Below, one piece after another: positions 49,001 through 56,452 of a DNA stretch of 64,000 nt. The notes beneath the pieces were generated by a model that saw only the letters and a list, made by a program, of their open reading frames with translations, was not told the origin of the DNA and searched no databases. The number at the start of each line of letters is the position of its first letter. Positions within the stretch are counted from its first letter, which is position 1. Position numbers and translations under genes: made by a program. The stretch comes from Polyangiaceae bacterium (GTDB lineage Bacteria; Myxococcota_A; Polyangia; Polyangiales; Polyangiaceae), in assembly GCA_022842465.1 (NCBI GenBank), contig JALHPN010000011.1:1-64000 (forward strand), written 5' to 3'.

Positions 49001-49315
49001 CTCTTCTTCGCGAGCGCGGTGTCGATGTGCGCCGATCACGTCGTCCGCCAGAAGGTGGTCGATGCGCTCTCGTGGCGACCGCTCGTCGCCTGCGGGAAGG
49101 TCAGCTACGGCATGTACATCTTCCACTGGCCGCTCGTCGTCTGGCTCGTCCCGCGCGTCGCGCAGATGAACAAGGAGATGGGGACGGCCTCGCAGATCGG
49201 CCTCGGGCTCGCCGTGGTCGTGCTCGGGACCGCGCTCATGTACGTGGCGGCGGCGATCAGCTTCCGCTTCTTCGAGACGCCGTTCCTCAAGCTGAAGGGC
49301 AAGTTCCACGACTGA
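46052..49315 (+). CDS. GT-C glycosyltransferase fused to an acyltransferase-3 domain
   Basis: The product has about 1,087 residues. The N-terminal part (about 25-640) is a polyprenyl-phosphate-sugar-dependent GT-C transferase: F-E-D-A-M-I-S-M-R-Y-A-R-H-V-A-D-G-H-G, then E-G-F-T-N-L-L-W, and about ten membrane helices. From about residue 700 begins a full AT3 (OafA/YrhL-like) domain: T-L-D-G-M-R-G-I-A, F-F-V-L-S-G-Y-L-I-T and a further ten or so helices. The two halves would add a sugar and an acyl group to the same surface glycan. The ATG at 46052 has GGAGG nine bases upstream; GTG 46046 is possible. The frame is continuous with no sign of an assembly join. Confidence 0.9.
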   Translation: MAADGAGAEVKTGPGVAASPLSSAKARLAVGLSALAFYLVFVMRTSFDIAGTRYFVLFEDAMISMRYARHVADGHGFVWNIGEKPIEGFTNLLWVLWMSVAHAMGLSESKISLFIMLSGVAILLATGLVVSKIARKITDAPWVPVAVLAATLFDYPLVFWTLRGMEVGALTLAVYTLLWLALENEDSFSLKRTITMGVVTAVALLIRSDSVVPVGLISLYGFLFCANRWLFAGIIGAFAGGAVGGQYVFRKAVFGESLPNTYFLKLYKISAGDRIKRGAFVALEVLALHLAVPIAIVLASIQRVTGIDPKTFWKDKATRRMLLLAAIFSAQIAYATYVGGDAWEWMLYANRYMCAGMPALIVLVAVVLDRVIAREGADAEALRETFGRRLGVALGGAGLLLVLLNVYAKLRPEQGIAATIVFSKTPFAGGVAFMGLGGLLYFLRDLREGTTEALVAFRRRFSSRRTVGAAALVLMAIVWLPSHLLPLGRWAAQNAAQYKDEANYTRLGILIRSTTPDSFRIAVAAAGATPYFAQRPTEDLLGKNDAWVSHLAPKGVFSPGHDKWDYEYSLGKRDAKLIVEPVDVNPADEAYMASLGFEELPNHMRLREGAPVVEKEILGREMTDGSALAAALTELGVALPRGLGGADLAMLLVFGLVIAAAARGVARDIEPWAALEEAAPPEVSVDDPGVKKALAGAEARTIPTLDGMRGIAVIAVLAFHFAWTFPGDDRTQAVTGMDRLAVHLHDFLWSGWTGVDLFFVLSGYLITRGLVAPSKKPLGGRMKAFWMRRVLRIFPLYYAVVIVGSIVGLAIGLGWVPGPSYWLYMQNYSLAFDDEVLRWTAHFWSLAIEEQFYFIWPIVALVVARRRLISIIPLLTLGVVGLRGILTFKGAELPVFSGFLHSEHEVAKFVYRATFTRADGLLLGAFVAVTQREATHPVSVAWRRLRFPILVGTSAALVGLYALVGGLNDYDRRIIAIGYVILALFFASAVSMCADHVVRQKVVDALSWRPLVACGKVSYGMYIFHWPLVVWLVPRVAQMNKEMGTASQIGLGLAVVVLGTALMYVAAAISFRFFETPFLKLKGKFHD

Positions 49316-49379
49316 CGTCCCGGCGCCGCACGCTCTCCCCCCGCGCTTTCGCGTCCTCGGAGAGCTCGGGCGAGGCGCG

Positions 49380-50771
49380 ATGGGCGTCGTCCTCGACGTC
49401 GAGGACACGACGCTCGGCCGCCCCGTCGCGGTGAAGGTGCTCGCCCCGGAAGCCTCCGGGAGCATCGACCGCGAGCGCCTGCTGCGCGAGGCGCGCGCAG
49501 CTGCCGGTCTCCGCAGTCCGCACTCGGTTCGAGTCTACGAGGCGGATGTCGGCGCCGACGGAAGCGTCTACGTCGTGATGGAACGGCTCGAGGGCGAGAC
49601 GCTCGCCGCGCGTCTCGAGCGACGCGGGACCCTCGCCGTGACGGAGACCCTCGTGATCGCCACGGCGCTGCTCGACACCCTCGGCGAGGCCCACGGGCGA
49701 GGCCTCGTCCACCGCGACGTGAAGCCGGGCAACGTCTTCCTCGCGAAGACGCCGGCGGGGGAGGTGCCGAAGCTCCTCGACTTCGGGCTCGTCCGCGCGG
49801 CAGACACGCCCTCGCTCACTGCGACGGGGGAAGGGCTCGGAACGCCCGCGTACATGGCGCCGGAGCAGATCCGGGCGGCGCGAGACGTCGACGCGCGCGC
49901 GGACGTGTGGTCCGTCGGCGTGACGCTCTACGAGGCCCTCACGGGAGAGCTGCCGTTCGACGCGGGCACGCTGCCCGGGATCTTGACGAAGATCCTCACC
50001 CAGGAACCGGCGCCTATCGCAGCGCTCCGGCCGGACGTCCCTGCCGGGGTGGCGGACGCGATCATGCGTTGCCTCGCGAAGGATCCTGCCGCGCGACCCG
50101 CGGATGCGCGCGCGCTCGCCGAGACCCTGAGCGCGACGCTCCCAGCGAAGTCACGGACGCGCCTGGCTTCTGCCGCGAGGGAGCCGCCGAAGTGGCGTCC
50201 CTTCGCCCTCGGCCTCTGCGCGACGCTCGTGGCTTTCGGAACGATCGGAGGACTGCTCGTCGCCGAGCTCGTCGATTCGGCCGCTCCAGCCCGTCGTCGG
50301 CCTGCCAATCTCATCGTGACGGAGTCACTCGAGCTAGCCGGCTCGTCCGCCTCGAAGGCCGAGGCCACGCCGCTCTCCGGCCGCGGCGACGCCATCACCG
50401 CGCGGCGCATCCGCCTCGCGGGCGCCAACGGGTCGCACGCCTGCCTCTGCGTCCAGTCGCGAGGCTCGGTGCGAATTCGGCTCTGTCCGATGAGGTCCGC
50501 GCCGAGCTGCGGTTGCGCAACCAGCCGTCAGTGGCTTTGCGCTCGACCCGGCGAGCCATGCGACGGCACGCCGGCCGAAGGGGGGGCCGCGCACGTGGGA
50601 CGCCCCTGCGGAGGGTACGCTGGGCAGCAGTGGTCGGAGGGCACCTTTCACTGCGACTACTGCACCGGCGATGCCATGACGGTCTTCGTCGGCGCCGAAG
50701 ACGGCGCTGCGTGCAAGGGGATCGACAACAACAACCGCCTGCTGGAGGGCAGATGGATCTGCACGAAGTAG
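49380..50771 (+). CDS. Transmembrane Ser/Thr kinase with Cys-rich external domain
   Basis: The kinase domain has V-A-V-K-V-L, V-H-R-D-V-K-P-G-N, L-L-D-F-G and A-P-E-Q. The only ATG (49380) falls inside the glycine loop. Upstream codons still read as kinase (F-R-V-L-G-E-L-G-R-G-A before the ATG), but no ATG, GTG, TTG or CTG lies in frame back to a stop at 49293. So either a rare start codon is used or the P-loop is not translated. A membrane helix (about 278-296) precedes a Cys-rich external domain ending in R-W-I-C-T-K, related to the tail of the kinase at 32854. It lies 64 bp after the GT-C/AT3 fusion gene. Confidence 0.82.
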   Translation: MGVVLDVEDTTLGRPVAVKVLAPEASGSIDRERLLREARAAAGLRSPHSVRVYEADVGADGSVYVVMERLEGETLAARLERRGTLAVTETLVIATALLDTLGEAHGRGLVHRDVKPGNVFLAKTPAGEVPKLLDFGLVRAADTPSLTATGEGLGTPAYMAPEQIRAARDVDARADVWSVGVTLYEALTGELPFDAGTLPGILTKILTQEPAPIAALRPDVPAGVADAIMRCLAKDPAARPADARALAETLSATLPAKSRTRLASAAREPPKWRPFALGLCATLVAFGTIGGLLVAELVDSAAPARRRPANLIVTESLELAGSSASKAEATPLSGRGDAITARRIRLAGANGSHACLCVQSRGSVRIRLCPMRSAPSCGCATSRQWLCARPGEPCDGTPAEGGAAHVGRPCGGYAGQQWSEGTFHCDYCTGDAMTVFVGAEDGAACKGIDNNNRLLEGRWICTK

Positions 50772-50790
50772 TTGGACCGCTGGCCACCGA

Positions 50791-51717
50791 TCAAGGCGCC
50801 GAGGACGCCTTCAGATCCTGCCACTGCATCTTCACCTGATCGGGCGTGATGCTGTGGCCGCCGGCGTGCTCGTGGAGCGTGAACACGTGGCCGGCGGCCG
50901 TGAAGTCCGTCCTGTCCTGGTAGGTGACGGCGATCGGGTTCTGATCCAGCTTGCCGTGCACGTGGGAGACCGGGATCTTCCACGCCGCGTCGCTCGGCGC
51001 GTAGCCGTTCTGACGCGAGAAGGACGTGTTGGCGGCGCCCATCGCGAGGCCGGAGAAGCGCTCGGCCGCGCCGATCCCGAGGAGGTAGCCGTAGAACGTG
51101 CCCGCCGAGAAGCCCCAGAGCACGTGCTTCTTGGTGAAGACGTTGTAGCAGCCGTCGACGGCGGTCATGACGTCGAGGACCTTCTCGAGGTCGGCGACGG
51201 CCCAGTTGCCGACGTTCGGGTTGCCGGTCGTCGACGGGCGCGAGCCGCGGGGCGCGACGAGGACGAGCTGCTCGGCGTCGGCGATCGGCTTCCAGAGCGC
51301 GTTCAGCTCGGGGACGCCGTCGGAGTCCTGCGCATGCATGAGGACGACGACGGTGTGGCCGACGTTCTTGTCGTAGGAGGCGGGCGCGTAGACCGAGAGC
51401 CGGAGGCCGTTCGCGTGCGCGAGCCCCGACGTGAGGCCGGTCTTGTGGGCCTGCCCCGCGATCCCGCACGTCCCGTTCGGACCGGTGGACGGACCGGGAC
51501 CTCCGCTCGAGGAGCTCGCGCTCGACGTGCTCGCTCCGCTGCTGCTCGAGGACGACGTGGTGCCGCCGTCCTCCGCGGGGACGTCACCGCTCGAGCCGTC
51601 TCCGCTGCTCGAGGCGGTGCCGCCGCCGGACGAGAGCGACGTGGCGTCGGCGCCGCTGCACGCGCCGGCGACGAGCGTGAGCACGAGAGAGACTCCGAGC
51701 CGCAGTCCGTCGCGCAT
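50791..51717 (-). CDS. Lipoprotein alpha/beta-hydrolase, esterase-like
   Basis: The 308-residue protein has a lipobox (V-A-G-A-C), a long Ser/Gly-rich linker and an alpha/beta-hydrolase domain of the feruloyl-esterase/PHB-depolymerase kind. The nucleophile is in G-F-S-A-G-T, and the catalytic histidine is probably in H-A-G-G-H-S near the end. It is related to the plus-strand product at 55493. It would act on ester groups at the cell surface. The start is ATG 51717; it converges with the kinase gene. Confidence 0.82.
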   Translation of the reverse strand: MRDGLRLGVSLVLTLVAGACSGADATSLSSGGGTASSSGDGSSGDVPAEDGGTTSSSSSSGASTSSASSSSGGPGPSTGPNGTCGIAGQAHKTGLTSGLAHANGLRLSVYAPASYDKNVGHTVVVLMHAQDSDGVPELNALWKPIADAEQLVLVAPRGSRPSTTGNPNVGNWAVADLEKVLDVMTAVDGCYNVFTKKHVLWGFSAGTFYGYLLGIGAAERFSGLAMGAANTSFSRQNGYAPSDAAWKIPVSHVHGKLDQNPIAVTYQDRTDFTAAGHVFTLHEHAGGHSITPDQVKMQWQDLKASSAP

Positions 51718-51799
51718 CAGGCCACTCCCACGACCGAAGCCTACCATCGGATCATGCGTCGCGCCCGCGACGCCGTGACCGCGGTATGCTCGCGGATCC

Positions 51800-53059
51800 A
51801 TGAGCGTGCTCCTGCTCGGCGCGGACTACTACGGGACCCTGGCGGCTGCGCGATGCCTCGGGCGTCGCGGGGTGCCGCTCACGATGGCCGACGACAACCC
51901 GCGCGCGCGCGGCCTCTTCTCGAAGTACGTGACCGAGAAGCTGGTCCACCCCCCCGTCACAGAGCCTGCCGTGCTCCTCGAGTGGCTGCTCGGCTGGGGC
52001 CGCGATCATCCCGGCACCCTCCTCTATCCCCCGAACGATCACCTCGCCTGGCTCTTCGCCGCCGAGCGGGAGCGCCTCGGGAAGGTCTTCACGATGTACT
52101 CGCCGCCCGAGGAGACGATCATCTCGCTCCTCGACAAGAAGCGGATGCACGAGGCCTGCGCCGCCGTCGGGATCGAGGTGCCGGAGACGCATGCGCTCGG
52201 CGAAGCCGGGGCCGACGACCCGATCGTCGACCGGCTGCGCTTCCCCGTCCTCCTCAAGCCCCGCACACAGGTGTTCCTCGAGGGCGGCATCAAGGGCTTC
52301 ATCGCGAAGGATCGCGCGGAGCTCGCCTCCGAGCTCGTGCGCTACCGTGAGCTCGTCCGGTACAACCGCGTGCTCACGGATCGCCACCCCGACATCGAAG
52401 AGCCGATGGTGCAGGAGTACCTCACCGCGGCGGAGACGAACATCTACAGCGTCTCGGGCTTCGTCACGAAGGAGGGGGACTTCGTCGCCCGTTCGGCGAT
52501 GAAGGTCCTCCAGCGCCCGCGGAAGGTCGGGATCGGCCTCTGCTTCGAGGGCCGTCCGATCGAGGAGCCCGTCGCGGCGAGCCTCCGCGCCCTCTGCAAG
52601 AAGGTCGGCTACTTCGGCGCCTTCGAGTCGGAGTTCATCGTGGACGGCGACCGCCGTCTCCTCATCGACTTCAACCCGCGCTTCTATTCGCAGATGGGTT
52701 TCGACATCGCGCGCGGTCTCCACCTCCCGCTCCTGGTCTGGCATGCGGCGAAGGGCGACACGGAGGCCCTTCGCGCCGAGCTCGATCGCGCCCGAGCGTG
52801 GACGCCCACGGGGCACGAGGTCTACTGCCACAAGACCATGCTCGACCTGGTCCTCACGTTGCAGGGGCTCTCCGGGCAGATGCCGCGCGACGAGATCCGG
52901 AGGTGGCGTGCCTGGTACGCCGAGCATCGGTCCGGGGTGACGGACGCGGTCCGTGACGCCGACGACCGCATGCCGTCGGTCATCGACACCGCCCAGTGGG
53001 TGCAGCACTTCGCGAAGCACCCGCGCAGCTTCGTCCGCAGCTTCGTGCTCAATCGCTAG
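51800..53059 (+). CDS. ATP-grasp enzyme of the polysaccharide cluster
   Basis: The 419-residue protein begins with a Rossmann-like nucleotide fold (L-L-L-G-A-D-Y-Y-G-T) and has an ATP-grasp domain: D-K-K-R-M-H, F-P-V-L-L-K-P, E-E-P-M-V-Q-E-Y and the metal site I-D-F-N-P-R-F near residue 290. Stand-alone ATP-grasp enzymes in polysaccharide clusters add amino acids or other carboxylates to sugars; that role is inferred. It is followed after 15 bp by the GT2 fusion gene and is probably cotranscribed with it. Confidence 0.85.
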   Translation: MSVLLLGADYYGTLAAARCLGRRGVPLTMADDNPRARGLFSKYVTEKLVHPPVTEPAVLLEWLLGWGRDHPGTLLYPPNDHLAWLFAAERERLGKVFTMYSPPEETIISLLDKKRMHEACAAVGIEVPETHALGEAGADDPIVDRLRFPVLLKPRTQVFLEGGIKGFIAKDRAELASELVRYRELVRYNRVLTDRHPDIEEPMVQEYLTAAETNIYSVSGFVTKEGDFVARSAMKVLQRPRKVGIGLCFEGRPIEEPVAASLRALCKKVGYFGAFESEFIVDGDRRLLIDFNPRFYSQMGFDIARGLHLPLLVWHAAKGDTEALRAELDRARAWTPTGHEVYCHKTMLDLVLTLQGLSGQMPRDEIRRWRAWYAEHRSGVTDAVRDADDRMPSVIDTAQWVQHFAKHPRSFVRSFVLNR

Positions 53060-53074
53060 AGGGGAGAGCTCACG

Positions 53075-54859
53075 ATGACGACGACCTCCTTCGAAGACAG
53101 GTTCGGGCCCGGTCTCTGGGTCAGCGTGGTGATCGCCACGTACAACCGGCAGGATCTGCTCCGACGCCTCCTCGGCCAGCTCGACGATCAGACGATCGAC
53201 GCGCGTCGCTACGAGGTGATCGCCGTCGACGACGGGTCCAAGGACGACACCCGCGCGATGCTCGCCGACGTGCGCACGGCCTACGCGCACCACATCGAGC
53301 GGCAGGAGAACGCGGGACCGGCCGTCGCGCGCCAGCGCGGGGTCGAGAGAGCGCGCGGGAAGGTCGTCGTCTTCCTCGACGACGACATGCAGGTGAGGCC
53401 CACGTTCCTCGAGCGCCATCTCGAGGCGCACGTCCATCCCGACACCGTCGTGCTCGGTCGCCTCCGGCCCGACGCGAAGATCGCCGAGATGCCCCTCTTC
53501 GAGCGGTTCTACGCGCGCGTCCTCGCGCGGCAGGGCGACGGGTTCGCGTCGGGGGAGGAGGCCGTGCGCGGTCACAACCTCTACACGGGGAACGTGTCGC
53601 TCCCGCGCGATCTGTTCCTGCGCGTCGGCGGCTTCGATCCTGCGTTCCGCGCGCTCGAGGACGAGGAGCTCGGGATCCGGCTCGAGAAGGCGGGGGCGCG
53701 CTTCGCCTTCGCGAACGACGCGGAGAGCGTCCACGGCTCCGACTGGACGTCGATGAAGAAGTGGATGGACCGCTGCTACCGCGACGGCGTGTACCAGACC
53801 AAGGTGTCGCGCAAGCATCCCGACGCGCCGGAGTCGAGCCCGTGGCGGCACCTGCCGAACCTGAACCCGGTCTCGCGACCCTTCATGGCGCTCGCGCTCG
53901 CGTCGCCCGGGACGGCGAAGGTGATCGCCGGGACGGCGATCCGGACGGCGGCGGCGCTCGATCGGGTGGGGCTCGAGCCCGCTGCGATCGCCGGAGCGAC
54001 GTTCGTGTACGGCCTCCAGTACTACCGCGGCGTGCGGTCGGAGACGGGCGGACTCGACGACGTCCGCCGCGAGTACCGCGAGTTCAAGCGGGGGCTCGGG
54101 ATGATGGCTCGGGAGGGCGCCGGCGGTGACGCGGCGACCTTGCGCGCGATGCTCGACGCGATCCGCGAGGACCATCGGATGATGGAGTTCTACGCGGAGA
54201 AGTACGACCGGAGGGAGTCCCTCAGGGACGACCGGAGGGAGTCCCTCAGGGACGACCGGAGGGAGTCCCTCAGGGACGACCGGAGGGAGTCCCTCAGGGG
54301 CGATGATCGGCCGTACGCGAGCCTCCCGCGCTTGGGCGGCGACGCGGTGAAGAAGATAGGGTTCCAGATCCTCGTCGCGTACCGCGTGATGCGCTGGTTC
54401 CGCGCGCGCGGCCTGGTCCTCGGCGCGCAGTTCTGCTCGCGGCTCATCCGCCATGCGTTCGGCTCCGACATCCACTGGGACGCCGATCTCGCGCCGGGCA
54501 TCATGATCGTCCACGGCTTCGGCCTCGCGATCAGCTACGCCGCGCGGGTCCGCGAGGGATGCATCCTCTTCCAGAACGTGACCCTCGGGTACGGCCCCGG
54601 GGAGGGCGGCGGCGCGCGGGAGTCGGGGGCGCCGCTCCTCGAGCGCGGCGTCCACGTCGGGGTCTCTGCGACTCTCTTCGGACCGATCACGGTGGGGGAG
54701 GGGAGCAAGATCATGGCGGGCTGCGTCCTGAATCGCTCGGTGCCCCCGCGCTCGATCGTGGAGGCCGCCGTGCCGCAGGTGTCCGCGCGCGCGCCTGCGC
54801 GGCAGGCCTCCGGCGGGGGTCCGGGGGGCCAGAGCTCTCCCGGAAAGGGAGCCTCGTGA
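53075..54859 (+). CDS. GT2 glycosyltransferase fused to a left-handed beta-helix acetyltransferase
   Basis: The 594-residue protein has an N-terminal GT-A family 2 domain (about 15-240; V-V-I-A-T-Y-N-R, V-D-D-G-S, the D-D-D metal motif in F-L-D-D-D-M, and E-D-E-E-L-G). Next comes a helical segment, a repeat-coded linker and a C-terminal serine-acetyltransferase-type domain (about 430-565; hexapeptide units such as G-I-M-I-V-H-G-F-G and G-V-H-V-G-V-S-A). GGGGAG precedes the ATG. The linker is four copies of D-R-R-E-S-L-R-D, see the repeat entry. The C-terminal domain is related to the separate enzyme at 63319. The fused pair would add and acetylate one sugar. Confidence 0.88.
   Translation: MTTTSFEDRFGPGLWVSVVIATYNRQDLLRRLLGQLDDQTIDARRYEVIAVDDGSKDDTRAMLADVRTAYAHHIERQENAGPAVARQRGVERARGKVVVFLDDDMQVRPTFLERHLEAHVHPDTVVLGRLRPDAKIAEMPLFERFYARVLARQGDGFASGEEAVRGHNLYTGNVSLPRDLFLRVGGFDPAFRALEDEELGIRLEKAGARFAFANDAESVHGSDWTSMKKWMDRCYRDGVYQTKVSRKHPDAPESSPWRHLPNLNPVSRPFMALALASPGTAKVIAGTAIRTAAALDRVGLEPAAIAGATFVYGLQYYRGVRSETGGLDDVRREYREFKRGLGMMAREGAGGDAATLRAMLDAIREDHRMMEFYAEKYDRRESLRDDRRESLRDDRRESLRDDRRESLRGDDRPYASLPRLGGDAVKKIGFQILVAYRVMRWFRARGLVLGAQFCSRLIRHAFGSDIHWDADLAPGIMIVHGFGLAISYAARVREGCILFQNVTLGYGPGEGGGARESGAPLLERGVHVGVSATLFGPITVGEGSKIMAGCVLNRSVPPRSIVEAAVPQVSARAPARQASGGGPGGQSSPGKGAS
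54206..54301 (+). repeat. Four in-frame 24-bp tandem repeats
   Basis: Four consecutive 24-bp units encode D-R-R-E-S-L-R-D in the linker between the GT2 and acetyltransferase domains; the last copy differs by one base (GGGGC for GGGAC). Each unit contains the palindrome GAGGGAGTCCCTC. Near-identity of the copies points to recent expansion. Confidence 0.95.
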
Positions 54860-54902
54860 GGGGTCCCCGCGCGGCGTGACATCGGGTATCCTCTCGGGCG
54901 AC

Positions 54903-55496
54903 ATGAGGTCTTCGAGCTTTCCGACGTGCGCGCTGATCCTCTCGCTCGGGCTGTCTGCGTGCGCGGCCACCGGCCCGTACGTCTGGGTCGACGCCGTCCC
55001 TGCGAGCGCGGCGTCCTCCGGTGACGTCGTCGTCGCCGACGGCGACACCGTCAACGTCCGCGTCTTCAACCAGGATCCGCTCTCGACGCGCGAGAAGGTG
55101 CGGTCCGACGGGAAGATCGCCCTGCCGGTCGTCGGCGAGATCATGGCACGCGGCAAGCGGCCGATGCAGCTCGCCGCCGAGATCCAGGACAAGCTGAAGG
55201 CGGTCGTCGTCGCGCCTTCGGTCACCGTGATCGTCGAGCAGGCCGCGGAGGTGAAGGTCTCCGTGGTCGGCGAGGTCCGCCAGCCCGGCGTCTTCCAGCT
55301 CGAGCCGAGCGCGAACGTGCTCCACGCCCTCGCCGCGGCGGGCGGCCTCTCCGACTACGCCGATTCGGACAAGGTCTTCGTCGTCCGGAAGTCGCTCCCG
55401 CAGCGCGTGCGCTTCCGCTACGCGGACCTCCGCTCCGCCGATCAGCGCAGCATCGGGTTCACGCTCCAGGCGGGCGACGTCGTCGTCGTCGAGTGA
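54903..55496 (+). CDS. Polysaccharide export lipoprotein (Wza-like, short)
   Basis: The 197-residue protein has a lipobox (L-S-A-C), a poly-export domain (V-N-V-R-V-F-N-Q-D-P-L-S-T, K-V-R-S-D-G-K-I-A-L-P-V-V-G) and one SLBB domain (V-V-G-E-V-R-Q-P-G-V-F). The C-terminal helix that forms the pore in Escherichia coli Wza (379 residues) is absent, so it resembles the short export proteins of synthase- or Wzy-type myxobacterial clusters. The start is the ATG at 54903. Its stop overlaps the following GTG (GTGA). Confidence 0.9.
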   Translation: MRSSSFPTCALILSLGLSACAATGPYVWVDAVPASAASSGDVVVADGDTVNVRVFNQDPLSTREKVRSDGKIALPVVGEIMARGKRPMQLAAEIQDKLKAVVVAPSVTVIVEQAAEVKVSVVGEVRQPGVFQLEPSANVLHALAAAGGLSDYADSDKVFVVRKSLPQRVRFRYADLRSADQRSIGFTLQAGDVVVVE

Positions 55497-56392
55497 CTCG
55501 CTCGTTCGCGGTCCTGGGCTCGGCGGCATGGGTCGTCGGTCTCCTCGCCTGCGGCGACGACGAGGCCATGACGCCGTCGTCGTCCTCCTCGAGCGGGGCC
55601 CCGGAGACGCGGGGCTGCACCGTGGTGGGCGCGGCGGCGGCCCCGAAGGGCTACCTCGCGGGGCAGAAGCTCGTCGTCGGCGACGTGAAGAACCCCGCGC
55701 ACGCGAACCGGGCGTACGACGTCTTCGTCCCGGAGTCGCACGATGGAGACCGCACGTTTCCGCTCGTCATCGCGCTCCACGGCGACGGCGGCAACGGCGC
55801 CGGCATGCGCCGCGCGCTCGATCTCGAGAGCGCGTCGTCGGGGAGGGCGATCCTCGTCTTTCCGAACGCCTTCGGCGGCTGGGACCTCGAGAGCCCGGTC
55901 GGTGAGAACGACGACGTCACGTTCATGAGCGCGCTCGTCGAGACGCTGGCGAAGAACCTCTGCGTCGATCGTGCGCGCGTCTTCGCGGCGGGTTACTCGA
56001 ACGGCGGGTACTTCGCGAACCAGCTCGGGTGCAAGGTCGGCGCGTCGCTCCTCCGGGGGATCGCCTCGCATGCGGGCGGCGGCCCGTACGGCGGCGACGG
56101 CGAGTACGACGACCAGGGAAACCTCGTCTGCGCGGGGACGCCCGTGCCGGCCTTGATCTCGCACGGCATCGCGGACGACAACGTCGTGCTCTCGGAGGGG
56201 CAGAAGGCGCGCGCGCACTGGACGCGCGTGAACGGGTGCGGAGCGGCGACGAAGCCGTTCGCTCCGTCTCCGTGCGTCGCGTACGACGGCTGCGCGAAGC
56301 CGGTCGTGTCCTGCGAGATCCCCTCGCTCGGCCACGCCGTGTGGCCGGAGGGCGGCGCGAAGGCGACGTGGGCCTTCTTCTCGTCGCTCTGA
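55493..56392 (+). CDS. Lipoprotein esterase, feruloyl-esterase/PHB-depolymerase family
   Basis: The 299-residue product has a lipobox (L-L-A-C, Cys20), a short Ser-rich linker and an alpha/beta-hydrolase domain with oxyanion region L-H-G-D-G-G-N-G, nucleophile in G-Y-S-N-G-G, and a late histidine in G-H-A-V-W-P. This is the LpqC/CE1-type pattern of esterases that act on carbohydrate-bound esters. Translation starts at GTG 55493, coupled to the Wza-like gene by a four-base overlap. It ends 61 bp from the convergent SMP-30-like genes. Confidence 0.85.
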   Translation: MTRSFAVLGSAAWVVGLLACGDDEAMTPSSSSSSGAPETRGCTVVGAAAAPKGYLAGQKLVVGDVKNPAHANRAYDVFVPESHDGDRTFPLVIALHGDGGNGAGMRRALDLESASSGRAILVFPNAFGGWDLESPVGENDDVTFMSALVETLAKNLCVDRARVFAAGYSNGGYFANQLGCKVGASLLRGIASHAGGGPYGGDGEYDDQGNLVCAGTPVPALISHGIADDNVVLSEGQKARAHWTRVNGCGAATKPFAPSPCVAYDGCAKPVVSCEIPSLGHAVWPEGGAKATWAFFSSL

Positions 56393-56452
56393 TCGTCGTC
56401 CCGCCCGCGCCCGGCGCCCGCTCTCGGCTCCAGGCGCGGAGGACCGTCTACC

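Noticed and set aside
54206..54301. The 24-bp repeats as a CRISPR array
   Set aside because: Units are directly adjacent with no unique spacers, stay in frame and code for the linker of a fused enzyme.
51752..55225. An 1,157-codon minus-strand frame opposite the ATP-grasp and GT2 genes
   Set aside because: It mirrors three well-supported genes; its apparent short repeat is just the reverse of the 24-bp tandem repeat.
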